Of a stretch of 64,000 bases of DNA, positions 29,828-39,860 are shown in pieces. The DNA is from Pontibacter flavimaris. Its GTDB lineage: Bacteria > Bacteroidota > Bacteroidia > Cytophagales > Hymenobacteraceae. The stretch is taken from assembly GCF_001907195.1 (NCBI RefSeq), contig NZ_LVWA01000009.1, positions 1 through 64,000 on the forward strand. Direction: 5' to 3'. Numbering within the stretch: the first letter of the stretch is position 1; every line of letters begins with the position of its first letter. A model generated the notes under the pieces. It saw only the letters and a list, made by a program, of their open reading frames with translations. It was not told where the DNA came from and did no database searches. A program made the translations under genes and the position numbers.

Positions 29828-30553
29828 ATGAGCACCATCATCGAAACCCACGACATCTCCAAAGTATACCGCATGGGTACGGAGACCATCAATGCCCTTA
29901 AGTCGGTATCTATCAGCATCAATAGAGGCGAGTATGTGGCCTTTATGGGGCCGTCCGGCTCCGGGAAATCCACGTTCATGAACATCATCGGCTGCCTTGA
30001 CACACCAACCGGCGGGACCTATATCCTGAACGGGCAGGACGTGAGCAACATGTCGGACAACGAGCTGGCGGAGGTGCGCAACAAGGAGATCGGCTTCGTG
30101 TTCCAGACCTTTAACCTGCTGCCGCGCCAGTCGTCGCTCGAGAACGTGGCCCTGCCGCTCATCTATGCGGGCTACAACAAAAGTCAGCGCGAGGAGCGGG
30201 CGCAGCGCGCGCTGGAGAGCGTGGGCCTGGGAACCCGAGGCAAGCACAAACCCAATGAGCTGTCGGGTGGCCAGCGGCAGCGTGTGGCCATTGCCCGCGC
30301 CCTGATCAACGACCCCAGCATCATACTTGCCGACGAACCAACGGGTAACCTCGACACCAAAACCTCTTACGAAATCATGGAGCTCTTCGAGAACCTGCAC
30401 GCCAAAGGCAACACCATCATCATGGTAACCCACGAAGAGGACATCGCCCGGTACGCGCACCGCATTGTGCGCCTGCGTGACGGCCTGGTAGAGTCCGACA
30501 CGCTAAACCCGGACATAACCACCGCTGCCCGCATGCAGTCAGAGCATCACTAA
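29828..30553 (+). CDS. ABC transporter ATP-binding protein, LolD/MacB type
   Basis: The 241-residue ATPase carries Walker [10 protein letters not shown] at 41-49, the signature [15 protein letters not shown], Walker [13 protein letters not shown] and the H-loop VTHEED. The set places it in the LolD/MacB/FtsE group, which drives lipoprotein release or export. An upstream ATG at 29795 overlaps the preceding gene and is less likely than 29828. No permease is adjacent, so the partner is elsewhere. Confidence 0.9.
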   Translation: MSTIIETHDISKVYRMGTETINALKSVSISINRGEYVAFMGPSGSGKSTFMNIIGCLDTPTGGTYILNGQDVSNMSDNELAEVRNKEIGFVFQTFNLLPRQSSLENVALPLIYAGYNKSQREERAQRALESVGLGTRGKHKPNELSGGQRQRVAIARALINDPSIILADEPTGNLDTKTSYEIMELFENLHAKGNTIIMVTHEEDIARYAHRIVRLRDGLVESDTLNPDITTAARMQSEHH

Positions 30554-30592
30554 GTAGTTAGTTATTTGTTGTTGGTTATTAGTTATTAGAGT
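30554..30592 (+). repeat. Period-7 array after the ABC gene
   Basis: Seven-base words (TAGTTAG, TTATTTG, TTGTTGG, TTATTAG, TTATTAG) begin directly after the stop codon. Confidence 0.7.
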
Positions 30593-30615
30593 TTTAATGA
30601 GTGCATAGATGAGAA

Positions 30616-30716
30616 ATCAACCTTCTAACTTTTTAACTTTCTAACTCCAGAGACGCAACGTATGGCGTCTCTACAACTCTCTAACTCCCAAACTCCTAAA
30701 CTCTCTAACTCCTGAG
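30616..30716 (-). repeat. Period-8 TCTAAC array with GAGACGC hairpin, before the adenosyltransferase gene
   Basis: This is the reverse complement of the unit at 17304-17402. Its central hairpin AGAGACGC/GCGTCTCT is perfect, whereas the other copy has a mismatch. It ends seven bases before the ATG at 30723. Confidence 0.85.
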
Positions 30717-30722
30717 TCTTAC

Positions 30723-31274
30723 ATGAAGATCTATACCAAAACAGGCGATAAGGGAACCACCGCGCTGATTGGTGGCACCCGGGTGCCGAAATCGGACCTG
30801 CGCATCGAAGTATACGGCACCGTGGATGAGCTCAACTCCTACATCGGGCTGGTGCGCGACCAGGAGGTGAACAAAGGCAGGTTGGAAGTACTCAAGGAGA
30901 TCCAGGACCGGCTGTTCACGATCGGCTCTGTGCTGGCCACCGACCCGGAGAAAAACACCAGGATGGCCACGCCGGACCTGCACGAGGAGGACGTAGTGCT
31001 GCTGGAGCGGGAGATAGACAAGTATACTTCTGAAGTGCCGCCACTGCGCGCTTTTATACTTCCGGGCGGGCATCAGTCCGTCTCGTTCTGCCACGTGGCC
31101 CGCTGCGTGTGCCGCCGCGCCGAGCGTCTGGCCATTGGGTTGCAGGAGGTGTCGGAGGTGGATGACCTGGTGATTAAGTATTTAAACAGGCTCTCGGATT
31201 ACCTCTTTGCGCTGTGCCGCGTAATGACACAGGAACTGGGCGCCGAGGAGATAACCTGGAAACCAAGAATGTAG
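30723..31274 (+). CDS. Cob(I)alamin adenosyltransferase, PduO type
   Basis: The enzyme moves the adenosyl group of ATP to cob(I)alamin, making coenzyme B12. The 183-residue protein has the N-terminal ATP-binding motif TKTGDKGTTALIGG, GTVDELNSYIG, and FILPGG...HVARCVCRRAER, all typical of the PduO family. It is cytosolic. Nothing else of cobalamin metabolism is nearby. Confidence 0.93.
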   Translation: MKIYTKTGDKGTTALIGGTRVPKSDLRIEVYGTVDELNSYIGLVRDQEVNKGRLEVLKEIQDRLFTIGSVLATDPEKNTRMATPDLHEEDVVLLEREIDKYTSEVPPLRAFILPGGHQSVSFCHVARCVCRRAERLAIGLQEVSEVDDLVIKYLNRLSDYLFALCRVMTQELGAEEITWKPRM

Positions 31275-31320
31275 CCTCCTGCACCCTACAGCCATAGCGG
31301 AAATAAAAACCAAACTTAAA

Positions 31321-32394
31321 ATGTCCCCAGATATACGAACTATACCGGCGCAGCACGTGGCAGCCTCGCGCATCTCCGAGCTGGATTATAACAACATCGA
31401 GTTCGGCAAGATCTTCTCAGACCACATGCTGGTGGCTGACTACAAAGAAGGAGCCTGGCAGAACCCGCAGATACTGCCGTATGGGAACATGTCGCTGAGC
31501 CCGGCCACCTCGGCCCTGCACTACGGACAGTCTGTTTTCGAGGGGATGAAGGCGTACAGGGACGCTAACGGCGATATTCTGCTGTTCCGCCCACTGGATA
31601 ACTTCCACCGCCTGAACATGTCTGCCGAGCGCATGTGCATGCCGGCTATCACGGCGGATATCTTCCTGCAGGGGCTGGAGCAACTGCTGCGTCTGGACGC
31701 CGCCTGGGTGCCGCCCACAAGCGGCTGCGCGCTGTACATTCGTCCGTTCATGTTCGCCACCGATGAGTTTATCGGCGTTCGCCCCTCCTCGAGCTACCGC
31801 TTCACAGTCTTCACCTGCCCGGTGGGGGCCTACTACGGGCAGCCGCTGAAAGTGGCCATTGAGCCGCACTATGTGCGCTCCGCAGAGGGAGGAGCCGGCT
31901 TTGCCAAGGCAGCCGGAAACTATGGCGCGGCCTTGCTGCCTGCACGCCAAATGCAGGAGCGCGGGTACCATCAACTCATCTGGACAGATGCCCGGGAACA
32001 CAAGTATGTAGAGGAATCCGGCACGATGAACCTGGTGTTCGTGATCGACGGAAAGCTCATAACACCACCGGTCAGCACCACCATTCTGGCCGGCATTACC
32101 CGGGACAGCGTGCTGCAGGTGGCCAGGGACCTGGGTTATGAGGTGGAGGAGCGCAAGGTGGCGGTAGAGGAACTGGCAGAGGCTTATAAGGCAGGAAAGC
32201 TGCAGGAGGCGTTCGGAACAGGTACGGCAGCCACCATTGCGCAGATTGCCACCATCCATTTTAACGGCGAGGACATGGACCTACCGGCTATAGAAGGCCG
32301 TGAGATCTCGAACCGCGTAGCCACCGAGCTGGATAAGATCAAGACAGGCCAGGTACCGGATAGGCACAACTGGGTGCACCGCATCAGCCTGTAA
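31321..32394 (+). CDS. ilvE: Branched-chain amino acid aminotransferase
   Basis: This PLP enzyme carries out the last step of valine, leucine and isoleucine synthesis and the first of their breakdown. The 357-residue class IV (eukaryote-like group II) form has the PLP lysine at Lys196 (GFAKAAGNYGA), QSVFEGMKAYR near 70-80 and the ESGTMNLVF and GITRDSVL motifs. It lies 46 bp after the adenosyltransferase gene. Confidence 0.95.
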   Translation: MSPDIRTIPAQHVAASRISELDYNNIEFGKIFSDHMLVADYKEGAWQNPQILPYGNMSLSPATSALHYGQSVFEGMKAYRDANGDILLFRPLDNFHRLNMSAERMCMPAITADIFLQGLEQLLRLDAAWVPPTSGCALYIRPFMFATDEFIGVRPSSSYRFTVFTCPVGAYYGQPLKVAIEPHYVRSAEGGAGFAKAAGNYGAALLPARQMQERGYHQLIWTDAREHKYVEESGTMNLVFVIDGKLITPPVSTTILAGITRDSVLQVARDLGYEVEERKVAVEELAEAYKAGKLQEAFGTGTAATIAQIATIHFNGEDMDLPAIEGREISNRVATELDKIKTGQVPDRHNWVHRISL

Positions 32395-32412
32395 AAGTAT
32401 AACGTAAAGTAT

Positions 32413-32455
32413 AAAATGCTGGAGTATAGGCGATGAGTTTATGCTTCAGCATTTT
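32413..32455 (+). terminator. Hairpin after ilvE, likely terminator
   Basis: AAAATGCTG (32413-32421) pairs with CAGCATTTT (32447-32455) around a 25-base loop, 35 bp before the prfB start. Confidence 0.5.
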
Positions 32456-32489
32456 CCTGTTTAAATAGAAGTATAACCACAACACGCTA

Positions 32490-33567
32490 ATGACAACTGA
32501 GCAAGTAAAAGAGTTGAGGGCCAGAGTAGAGGCCTTGAGGAGGTACCTTTGACTACGATGCCAAGAAGGAGCAGGTAAAGGAGACGGAGGTACAGACCAC
32601 TGCCCCCAGCTTTTGGGATGACCCCAAAGAGGCCGAGAAAGTACTGAGAGATATAAAGTCCGTGAAAGTATGGACCGACCATTACGAGGAAGTGGCAAAG
32701 GCCGTGTCTGACTTCGAGGTGCTGTTCGACTTCTATAAGGAGGGCGATGTATCGGAAGAAGACATCGTGCAGGAGTATAAAAATGCGGAGGAGGCGGTAG
32801 AGGGGCTGGAGTTTAAACGCATGCTGAGCGGCGAGGAAGACCAGCTGAGCGCCATCCTGGAGATAAACCCCGGCGCGGGCGGCACCGAAAGCCAGGACTG
32901 GGCCGAGATGCTCATGCGTATGTACATCATGTGGGCCGAGTCGCACAACTTTGGCGTGAAGCAGATTAACTACCACGCAGGGGAAGGAGCCGGCATAAAG
33001 TCGGTCACGCTGGAGATAAGCGGAGACTTCGCCTACGGCTACCTGAAGGCGGAGATAGGGGTGCACCGCCTGGTGCGCATCTCTCCCTTCGACTCGGGTG
33101 GGCGGCGCCATACTTCCTTTGCCTCGGTGTTCGCCTATCCTGTGGTAGACGACACCATCCAGATAGAGGTAAACCCCAGCGACATTGAGTGGGATACTTT
33201 CCGCTCCGGCGGCGCCGGGGGCCAGAACGTGAACAAGGTGGAAACAGCCGTTCGCCTGAAGCATAAGCCAACGGGAATCGTGATCGAGTGCCAGATAGAG
33301 CGCTCGCAGCTCATGAACAAGGAGCACGCCATCCGCATGCTGAAGTCTAGGCTGTACCAGATAGAGCTGGACAAGCGCAATGCAGAACGGGACCGCATCG
33401 AGAGCACCAAAAAGCGCATAGATTTCGGCTCCCAAATCCGCAACTACGTGCTGCACCCCTACAAGCTTGTGAAGGATGTGCGTACGGGTGTTGAGCGCAC
33501 CGACGTGCAAAATGTGCTGGACGGCGACCTGGATGAATACATCAAAGCCTTCCTGATGCAGGCATAA
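32490..33567 (+). CDS. prfB: Peptide chain release factor 2, with programmed +1 frameshift
   Basis: RF2 ends translation at UGA and UAA. The first 20 codons (from the ATG at 32490) run in one frame to CTT-TGA at 32547-32552. A +1 slip there continues at GAC (32551) in the frame that runs to 33567, giving 358 residues in all. The slip site CTTTGAC follows AGGAGG at 32538-32543, the same arrangement as in other bacteria, where low RF2 promotes the shift and so adjusts its own level. The codon-reading SPF motif and the catalytic GGQ loop are present. Confidence 0.95.
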
Positions 33568-33573
33568 AAGTAT

Positions 33574-33615
33574 AAAAACAAAAAAGGCACCTGCACAGGT
33601 GCCTTTTTTGTTTTT
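33574..33615. terminator. Terminator after prfB
   Basis: A 20-bp perfect stem (33574-33593 and 33596-33615) has the core GGCACCTG/CAGGTGCC and A/T tails on both sides. Confidence 0.93.
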
Positions 33616-34194
33616 AGTAAAAATATTTTCTGTTCCATGCAGCCTTGTGCCCCGAAAGAGACCATAGTACAGGGCTTGTTGTTAAGACATTGATTGTAAC
33701 ATAATTAGCAAAAATGCCTTTATAGATGCTTTTGAGCCGTTTTTAGCCTGCTGCTACAGGTTTTTGCAGGAAAAGGTTGCGAGGAGAGGGGCAGTAATGA
33801 GTTAAATTCCAGTGTTTTAACATTGAATAAGATTGTGAACCTGCTATTGCATTTCAATTTATAAGTCCATATTATTGGGTCTGAATAGATGCCCATCCCA
33901 ATATATAGCTGTTTAAAGGCCAGCAGCTAAGGGGGCGAGGGCGGCTACTTTCTAGTAGGCAGCAGGTGTATGTATAAAGCGCCGTGTCTAAAAAGTCAAT
34001 ACCTAACTTTTTCTTGGAACATCAAGGCGGCTTGCAAAAGGAAGCCCTGATACAGGTACATCCAAAATTCAAAATCATAGTGATATGAGCTTGGCGTAGC
34101 CTTGCCTATACCCTATAAGGTACGAGCAAATATAAGTACGAGTAAAAATTTAAAACCAACCAATTAATTCTATTCACCTTAATTCAAACTACAA
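33616..34194. other. Long AT-rich upstream region of the SusC gene
   Basis: This 579-bp region has no gene. Its composition is AT-rich like the SusC/SusD genes. TAACTTTT near 34001 is one mismatch from a -7 element, but I would not call a promoter. Several weak dyads are visible. It holds no exact AAGTATA heptamer, which is unusual for an intergenic stretch in this window. Confidence 0.4.
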
Positions 34195-37100
34195 ATGAGA
34201 AAACTATTACTAATGAGTTTTGTAATGGTGCTGGCCCTGCTGCAGCAGGCGTACGCCCAGAGCAGAACTGTGACTGGTACGGTTATCGACCAGAGCACAT
34301 CGCAAGCGCTGCCGGGGGTTGCAGTAATTGTGAAAGGGACCACAGTGGGTACCACCACTGGAGCTGACGGAACTTACTCCATCGCTGTGCCAGCAGAAGG
34401 GAACACGCTTGTGTTCCGTTTTATCGGTTACCAGACTTTAGAGAAGGCGATTGGTAATGCAAGCGTAATAAATGCAGGCCTTGCCACAGACCAGAAACTT
34501 CTGGATGAGGTTGTAGTGGTAGGCTACGGTACGCAGCTGAAGAAAGACGTTACCAGCTCTATTGCACAGGTAAAAGGAGAGGAGATTGCCAATTTAGCTA
34601 CTCCAAGCTTTGACCAGCAGCTGGCAGGCCGTGCCTCAGGTGTGGTAGTACAGCAGCCTTCCGGTATCCTGGGTGCTCCTCCAGTTATCAGAATCCGCGG
34701 TACGAACTCCATCTCCGGTAGCAACTCACCGCTTGTTGTGATTGACGGTATCCCCGTGCTGACAGGCAACGTTGGTGCTTATGCATCTTCTAACGCTCTT
34801 GCCGACATCAACCCGAACGACATCGAGTCTTTTGAAATCCTGAAGGATGGTGCTGCTACAGCTATCTACGGCTCACGTGCCTCTAACGGTGTAATCTTGG
34901 TTACAACCAAAAAGGGCAAGCAAGGCCAGATGAAAGTAAACTATGATATGTATACAGGCTGGTCCAGCCCAATGGAGTTACATGACCTGCTGAATGCAGA
35001 GCAGTTTGTTGAGATCGCGAACGAGAAGTATACAAATGCTGGAAACGCGCCACAGGCATTTATGGACGCCGCTGGCACGAACACTGACTGGAACGACCAT
35101 GTGTACAGAACCGCCTTCCAGCAGAGCCACACTATTTCAGCTTCGGCAGGAACGGAGAAGAGCAAGTACTACTTCTCCTTAGGTTATACAGATCAAGAAG
35201 GTATAGCAGTGGCCAACGATTTGAAACGCTATACCATGCGTGCTAACCTGGACCAGAAGATATCTAATCGTATCAACTTCGGTTTGAACACCGGCCTTTC
35301 GTATCAGCGAAACAATGGTGTGTCTACTGGCTCTAACAGCTTGAGCGGTAACACATTCGCTGTGATTCGTATGTTGCCAAACGTAGCGGTATATGATCCA
35401 AATGACCCTACAGGATATAACCTGGATGATGCTAACCCAGCTGCATTAGGCAGAGGAGCAAACCTTATCCACATAAACAACAACACGCCGAACATCATGT
35501 TCAGCTTGGATAACAACATCCGTAAATCCACAACCTACCGTGTAAACGGTAATACTTTCCTGGATTTCAAGCTTGTAACCGGTCTTAACTTCAGAACCTC
35601 CTTGGGTATTGACCTGTCGTTGCAGGATGACTATGGCTTTATGGATCCGCGCCACGGCGATGGCAGAGGCCTGAACGGTTACATAGACCAGATTTACTCT
35701 CCATACACGACCTGGAACTGGCAGAACATCCTGTCTTACAACAAGTCCTTCAACGAAGCACATAACCTGGATGTAACTGCTGTAGCGGAATACAATAAGA
35801 CAAACACCTCCTGGTTCAACGCTTTTGGTTCCGGTATTTCGGATCTCCTCTTTAGAGAGAACCTTGTTTCTGGAACAATGGCAAACCAGGAAATTGCTGG
35901 TGGCATCGGTGGAAGCGGTCTTTCTTCCTACTTAGGACGCGTGAACTATAACTACAAAGGAAAATACTATGTAGGTGGCTCACTTAGAGCTGATGGTCTT
36001 TCTAAGCTTTCTCCTGATAACCGTTGGGGTTACTTCCCTGGCGTTTCTGCCGCATGGCGTGTTTCTGAAGAAGAATTCTTCAAGAACTCAAGTGCTTTGG
36101 GCTTCATCTCTGACTTCAGAATAAGAGGTAGCTATGCGGAAGTTGGTAACTCCAGCATCGTGGGCGGTGACTATCCTTACCTAGGTTCTTTTGCTCCACG
36201 TCCATACGGTGGCCTGAGTGGTATCGCGTTTAGCAACACTGGTAATGCAGACCTGAAGTGGGAAACACAGGAGATAATCGATTTTGGTGCTGATTTTGGC
36301 CTGTTCAATGGTCGTCTGAACGTAGAAGTTGCTTACTGGCAGAAAAATAACAAGGATATGGTGCTGGGTGCTCCAACACCTCCTTCAATTGGCTTACCAG
36401 GCAACCTGATCTACAGAAACATCGGTACGATGAAAAATGACGGTGTTGAGTTAGCGCTGAGCGGTGCAGTGATTGAGAAAAGCAACTTCTCCTGGAACGC
36501 TAACCTGAACTTCTCTACCCAGAACAACGAAATCACTGCACTTGTAGATGATCAGGATCAGATTTTTGACTATACTATCCACAGAGTAGGTGAGTCCTTT
36601 AACTCTCTCTATGGTTACATCTATGAAGGTGTGAACGTTGCAAACGGAAACCCAATCTACAGAAAAGCTGACGGAAGCTTGGTTCAGGCTAGCCTTCAGA
36701 TAGGACAATCTGGCTATAAGGTTTACGACCCAGCTAACCCGGGCGACATCTCAAAGGCTTCGACGCTTGGTACTGCTGACAAAGTTGTGCTGGGAAGCGC
36801 CCTGCCTAAGTGGTTCGGTGGCTTTGACAACAACTTTAAGTATGGCAACTTCGACATGAACGTGTTCTTCCGCTTCTCTGGCGGCAACAAGATCATGAAC
36901 CGTACACGCCAGGACCTGCTGAACCAGACATTTGAGAACAATGGCACTGAGATACTAGGAAGATGGCAGAGCCCGGAGAAGCCAGGTGATGGTGTAACTC
37001 CGAAGCTGTACCAGGGAAGAGGCGTTGCTGCAAACAACGACGGCCAGACATCCACCCGTTTTGTTGAGGATGGCGACTTCCTGAAACTGAGCAATATAGC

Positions 37101-37299
37101 CATCGGTTACACACTGCCTTCGTCTGTGAGTAGCAAAATCAATGTGCAGCGTGTAAGAATGTATGCTCAGCTTCAGAATGCATTCACCATTACCGGCTAC
37201 GATGGCCTGGACCCAGAGGTGTTTACTTCTACTGGTGTTGACTTCAATGGTAACCCGCAGCAACGCGTTATCTCTGTTGGTCTGAACCTAGGATTTTAA
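34195..37299 (+). CDS. SusC/RagA-type TonB-dependent outer-membrane transporter
   Basis: The 1034-residue protein imports an oligomeric nutrient across the outer membrane with the SusD partner encoded next. After a signal peptide (MRKLLLMSF... to about residue 21) come a carboxypeptidase-regulatory-like domain (TVTGTVIDQS...; about 24-100), a TonB-box-like segment (DEVVVVGYGT), a plug domain (IRIRGTNSISGSNSPLVVID; GAATAIYGSRASNGVI) and a long beta-barrel ending in VISVGLNLGF. Codons favour GGT, GCT and GTT more than neighbouring genes do, and AAGTATA is nearly absent. That suggests high expression or foreign origin. No glycan-degrading enzyme is adjacent, so the substrate is unknown. Confidence 0.93.
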   Translation: MRKLLLMSFVMVLALLQQAYAQSRTVTGTVIDQSTSQALPGVAVIVKGTTVGTTTGADGTYSIAVPAEGNTLVFRFIGYQTLEKAIGNASVINAGLATDQKLLDEVVVVGYGTQLKKDVTSSIAQVKGEEIANLATPSFDQQLAGRASGVVVQQPSGILGAPPVIRIRGTNSISGSNSPLVVIDGIPVLTGNVGAYASSNALADINPNDIESFEILKDGAATAIYGSRASNGVILVTTKKGKQGQMKVNYDMYTGWSSPMELHDLLNAEQFVEIANEKYTNAGNAPQAFMDAAGTNTDWNDHVYRTAFQQSHTISASAGTEKSKYYFSLGYTDQEGIAVANDLKRYTMRANLDQKISNRINFGLNTGLSYQRNNGVSTGSNSLSGNTFAVIRMLPNVAVYDPNDPTGYNLDDANPAALGRGANLIHINNNTPNIMFSLDNNIRKSTTYRVNGNTFLDFKLVTGLNFRTSLGIDLSLQDDYGFMDPRHGDGRGLNGYIDQIYSPYTTWNWQNILSYNKSFNEAHNLDVTAVAEYNKTNTSWFNAFGSGISDLLFRENLVSGTMANQEIAGGIGGSGLSSYLGRVNYNYKGKYYVGGSLRADGLSKLSPDNRWGYFPGVSAAWRVSEEEFFKNSSALGFISDFRIRGSYAEVGNSSIVGGDYPYLGSFAPRPYGGLSGIAFSNTGNADLKWETQEIIDFGADFGLFNGRLNVEVAYWQKNNKDMVLGAPTPPSIGLPGNLIYRNIGTMKNDGVELALSGAVIEKSNFSWNANLNFSTQNNEITALVDDQDQIFDYTIHRVGESFNSLYGYIYEGVNVANGNPIYRKADGSLVQASLQIGQSGYKVYDPANPGDISKASTLGTADKVVLGSALPKWFGGFDNNFKYGNFDMNVFFRFSGGNKIMNRTRQDLLNQTFENNGTEILGRWQSPEKPGDGVTPKLYQGRGVAANNDGQTSTRFVEDGDFLKLSNIAIGYTLPSSVSSKINVQRVRMYAQLQNAFTITGYDGLDPEVFTSTGVDFNGNPQQRVISVGLNLGF

Positions 37300-37321
37300 T
37301 TAATATTAAATTACGTATAAG

Positions 37322-38929
37322 ATGGAAAATAGAAATTTTCTTAAAAATAGATTGAAGCTGGCACTGATGGCTCCTGCGCTTGCGCTGTCAGTTATGTTGA
37401 CTTCTTGCGAGAAGGAAACAATAGAAACGCTTCCAAAAGACCGCATTACAGAAGAGAGTGCTTTCCAGGACCCGGAGAGAATTCACCTCGCTATGCTGGG
37501 TGTTTATGATGCTGCACAGACGGGCTTCTACTCTGGTGCTCAGCGTGGCTACCCTTTTGGTGCTGCATCTACAGCACAGGCAGACATGCGGGGAGAGGAT
37601 ATGCTTAACGTAGCGGCTTTCTACGCCTTTACGTATGAAGGCACCTTTAACGCCACCACTACGCTGAACAACGTGTACATGTGGGAGACTTTGTATGGCC
37701 TGATCAACAAAGCTAACATCATGATCGCCGGGGCACAGACTGCCGCAGAAGCAGGTGTTATCACACAGGAAGAGGCTAATTCTTACGAAGGAGAGGCAAG
37801 GTTCCTGCGGGCGCTGGCGCATCATGAACTGTTGGTAAACTTTGCAAGACCTTATAACGAGACAAGTGATGCTTCTCACATGGGGGTACCTTACCGCAGA
37901 ACCGCTGTCAACGACCCTGCAAGTGTAGATGAAGCCAAAGCACAGGGAAGGCACACAGTGAAAGAAAGCTATGCTTTCCTGTTAGAAGACCTTGACTTCG
38001 CTGAGAATAACATAACCGCTACGGAACTCACCAGAGCCTCTAAAGGCGCGGCCATCGCCCTTAAAACAAGGGTGAAACTGCACATGAGAGACTGGGCTGG
38101 CGTTATACAGGAGGCTGATAAAATCGTTTCCGGTTCTGAGACATTCACTAGCCCGATTGGCAATTATGCCCTGACCGCTTCACCTGAAGGTCCATTTGTA
38201 GGTAACAAAGGAAATAGCGAATCCATCTTCTCTATCCTGAACTCCACAGATGATAACCCTGGAACAAACGCTGCTTTGCCAGTTATGTACGCAGGAGACG
38301 GCCGGGCGCTAGTTGCCATCAGCCCCATCATCTGGAACAAGTCTTTCTGGCCGGTAGATGACCTGAGAAGGACGAAGCTTACCGGAGACTTCTTTGATGG
38401 TGAGATATATACTACCAAGTATAGAGATACCGATAGCTGGTCTGATAACACACCTATCATTCGTTATGCGGAAGTGCTGCTGAACATGGCAGAGGCAATC
38501 GCAAGAACTGAAGGTGTTACGGATAAGGCACTGGCGCTGTTGAACAGTGTAAGAGGCAGAGCAACGTCTGAGGAGTACGTGACCTCAGGCGCATCCGCTG
38601 ACTATCTGAACATCAGTGACGCAAATGATCTGCTTCAGGCTATCATGAATGAGCGCAGAATTGAATTCCTGGCCGAAGGTATGCGCTGGAAGGATATTCA
38701 CAGAACCGCGAAGAACGGGGAGTTTGGTGTAAGTGGCGTGCCTGCTAAAGTAGCCTACGGCGCCGTTACTACCGAAGACTGGGAGGCAGGCAGCGATGAG
38801 CTAAGAGCTGATCTGTTTAAGAGCATTCCTGCTATTCCGTATGAGGATGACCGCTTCCTGTGGCCTATACCAACCTCTGAAACGACGACTAACCCAGTGC
38901 TGGCTGCTCAGCAAAACCCTGGTTACTAG
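37322..38929 (+). CDS. SusD/RagB family nutrient-binding lipoprotein
   Basis: The 535-residue surface lipoprotein caps the SusC transporter. The lipobox is VMLTSC (Cys at about residue 29); the N-terminal DRITEESAFQD and the C-terminal ATP..NPVL..QNPGY-type ending are typical. The TPR-like helical core includes YEGEARFLRALAHHELLV, and NERRIEFLAEGMRWKDI is the standard late motif. It starts 22 bp after susC, so both are in one transcript, closed by the terminator at 38950. Confidence 0.93.
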   Translation: MENRNFLKNRLKLALMAPALALSVMLTSCEKETIETLPKDRITEESAFQDPERIHLAMLGVYDAAQTGFYSGAQRGYPFGAASTAQADMRGEDMLNVAAFYAFTYEGTFNATTTLNNVYMWETLYGLINKANIMIAGAQTAAEAGVITQEEANSYEGEARFLRALAHHELLVNFARPYNETSDASHMGVPYRRTAVNDPASVDEAKAQGRHTVKESYAFLLEDLDFAENNITATELTRASKGAAIALKTRVKLHMRDWAGVIQEADKIVSGSETFTSPIGNYALTASPEGPFVGNKGNSESIFSILNSTDDNPGTNAALPVMYAGDGRALVAISPIIWNKSFWPVDDLRRTKLTGDFFDGEIYTTKYRDTDSWSDNTPIIRYAEVLLNMAEAIARTEGVTDKALALLNSVRGRATSEEYVTSGASADYLNISDANDLLQAIMNERRIEFLAEGMRWKDIHRTAKNGEFGVSGVPAKVAYGAVTTEDWEAGSDELRADLFKSIPAIPYEDDRFLWPIPTSETTTNPVLAAQQNPGY

Positions 38930-38949
38930 TTTAAATTGAGATGAATATT

Positions 38950-38986
38950 AAAGCCCGCCGTCGTTTGACTGGCGGGCTTTTCTTTT
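38950..38986 (+). terminator. Terminator after the SusD gene
   Basis: AAAGCCCGCC (38950-38959) and GGCGGGCTTT (38971-38980) form a perfect stem, followed by TTCTTTTT. Confidence 0.9.
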
Positions 38987-39012
38987 TATACTTGCGGCTA
39001 TACTTTACTCTT

Positions 39013-39609
39013 ATGCTAGTACCAAACCACAGCGGTTATACCTTGGAGGCGGGCGTAGACGAGGTGGGCAGGGGCTGCCTGGCAGGTCCGGTGGTGGCTG
39101 CCGCTGTTATACTTCCCCCCGATTACCGGCACCCGCTCCTCAACGACTCCAAGAAGCTGACCAAAAGGCTGCGTGAACAGCTGCGGGAGCAGATTGCCCG
39201 GGATGCGCTGTGCTGGGCCATAGGGGAGGCCACGCCGGAGGAGATAGATGAGATCAACATACTTAATGCTACTTACCTGGCCATGCACCGGGCACTGGCG
39301 GCGCTGCCACAACAGCCGGAGTTCCTGCTGGTGGACGGCAATCGTTTTAAGCCCTACAGAGACGTGCCCTATACCTGTATGGTAAAGGGCGATGGGAGGT
39401 TCCTGTCTATAGCGGCGGCCTCTATACTTGCCAAGACCCACCGCGACGAACTGATGAGCCGGTTGGCTGAGGCGCACCCATACTATGGCTGGGAACAGAA
39501 TGCAGGCTATCCCACTAAAGCGCACCGGGACGGCATCGCCCGCCATGGCGCCACTGTGCATCACAGGAGGTCGTTCGCGTTGCTGCCCCGCCAACCGGAG
39601 CTGCTGTAG
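39013..39609 (+). CDS. rnhB: Ribonuclease HII
   Basis: RNase HII removes ribonucleotides from DNA and RNA of RNA-DNA hybrids. From the ATG at 39013 it has 198 residues, a normal length; a frame start at 38941 would lie inside the SusD terminator. The catalytic acids are in GVDEVGRGCLAGP (Asp, Glu), LLVDG and the C-terminal SILAKTHRDELM region. It is cytosolic and monocistronic. Confidence 0.95.
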   Translation: MLVPNHSGYTLEAGVDEVGRGCLAGPVVAAAVILPPDYRHPLLNDSKKLTKRLREQLREQIARDALCWAIGEATPEEIDEINILNATYLAMHRALAALPQQPEFLLVDGNRFKPYRDVPYTCMVKGDGRFLSIAAASILAKTHRDELMSRLAEAHPYYGWEQNAGYPTKAHRDGIARHGATVHHRRSFALLPRQPELL

Positions 39610-39860
39610 CCATGCCTCAAAGTATGTTTCGCGATGTTCGTACGCCTGAAAGTATAAGTATAGCTTCAGGACGGAAAGCAAAGTATGCGCAAAGTATAAA
39701 ACCCACGTTGCGATTTGCTCATGCAGTGCAGGTGTAATCCCACATCCAGCCCCTCCAAGGAGGGAAATTTGCAAAAAGAGTAGGTGGCTCCTCTTCTCGG
39801 GAGGGCAGGTTAATCGCAGCTTGAGGTAAAAGTATAAACCGGCCATGGGAAGGGCCTCAA
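39610..39860. other. Gene-free region with hairpin repeats downstream of rnhB
   Basis: It contains a CCCTCC/GGAGGG hairpin (39751-39764) of the family seen at 4531 and 23601, and about five AAGTATA copies. No gene is supported. Confidence 0.5.

Noticed and set aside
34001..34008. Promoter for SusC at TAACTTTT
   Set aside because: One mismatch to the -7 consensus, no -33 element, and nearly 190 bases from the start; support is too weak.
35464..35472. Perfect DnaA box TTATCCACA inside the SusC gene
   Set aside because: It is single, lies in coding sequence and shows no cluster of boxes or AT-rich unwinding region around it; one chance copy in 64 kb is unremarkable.
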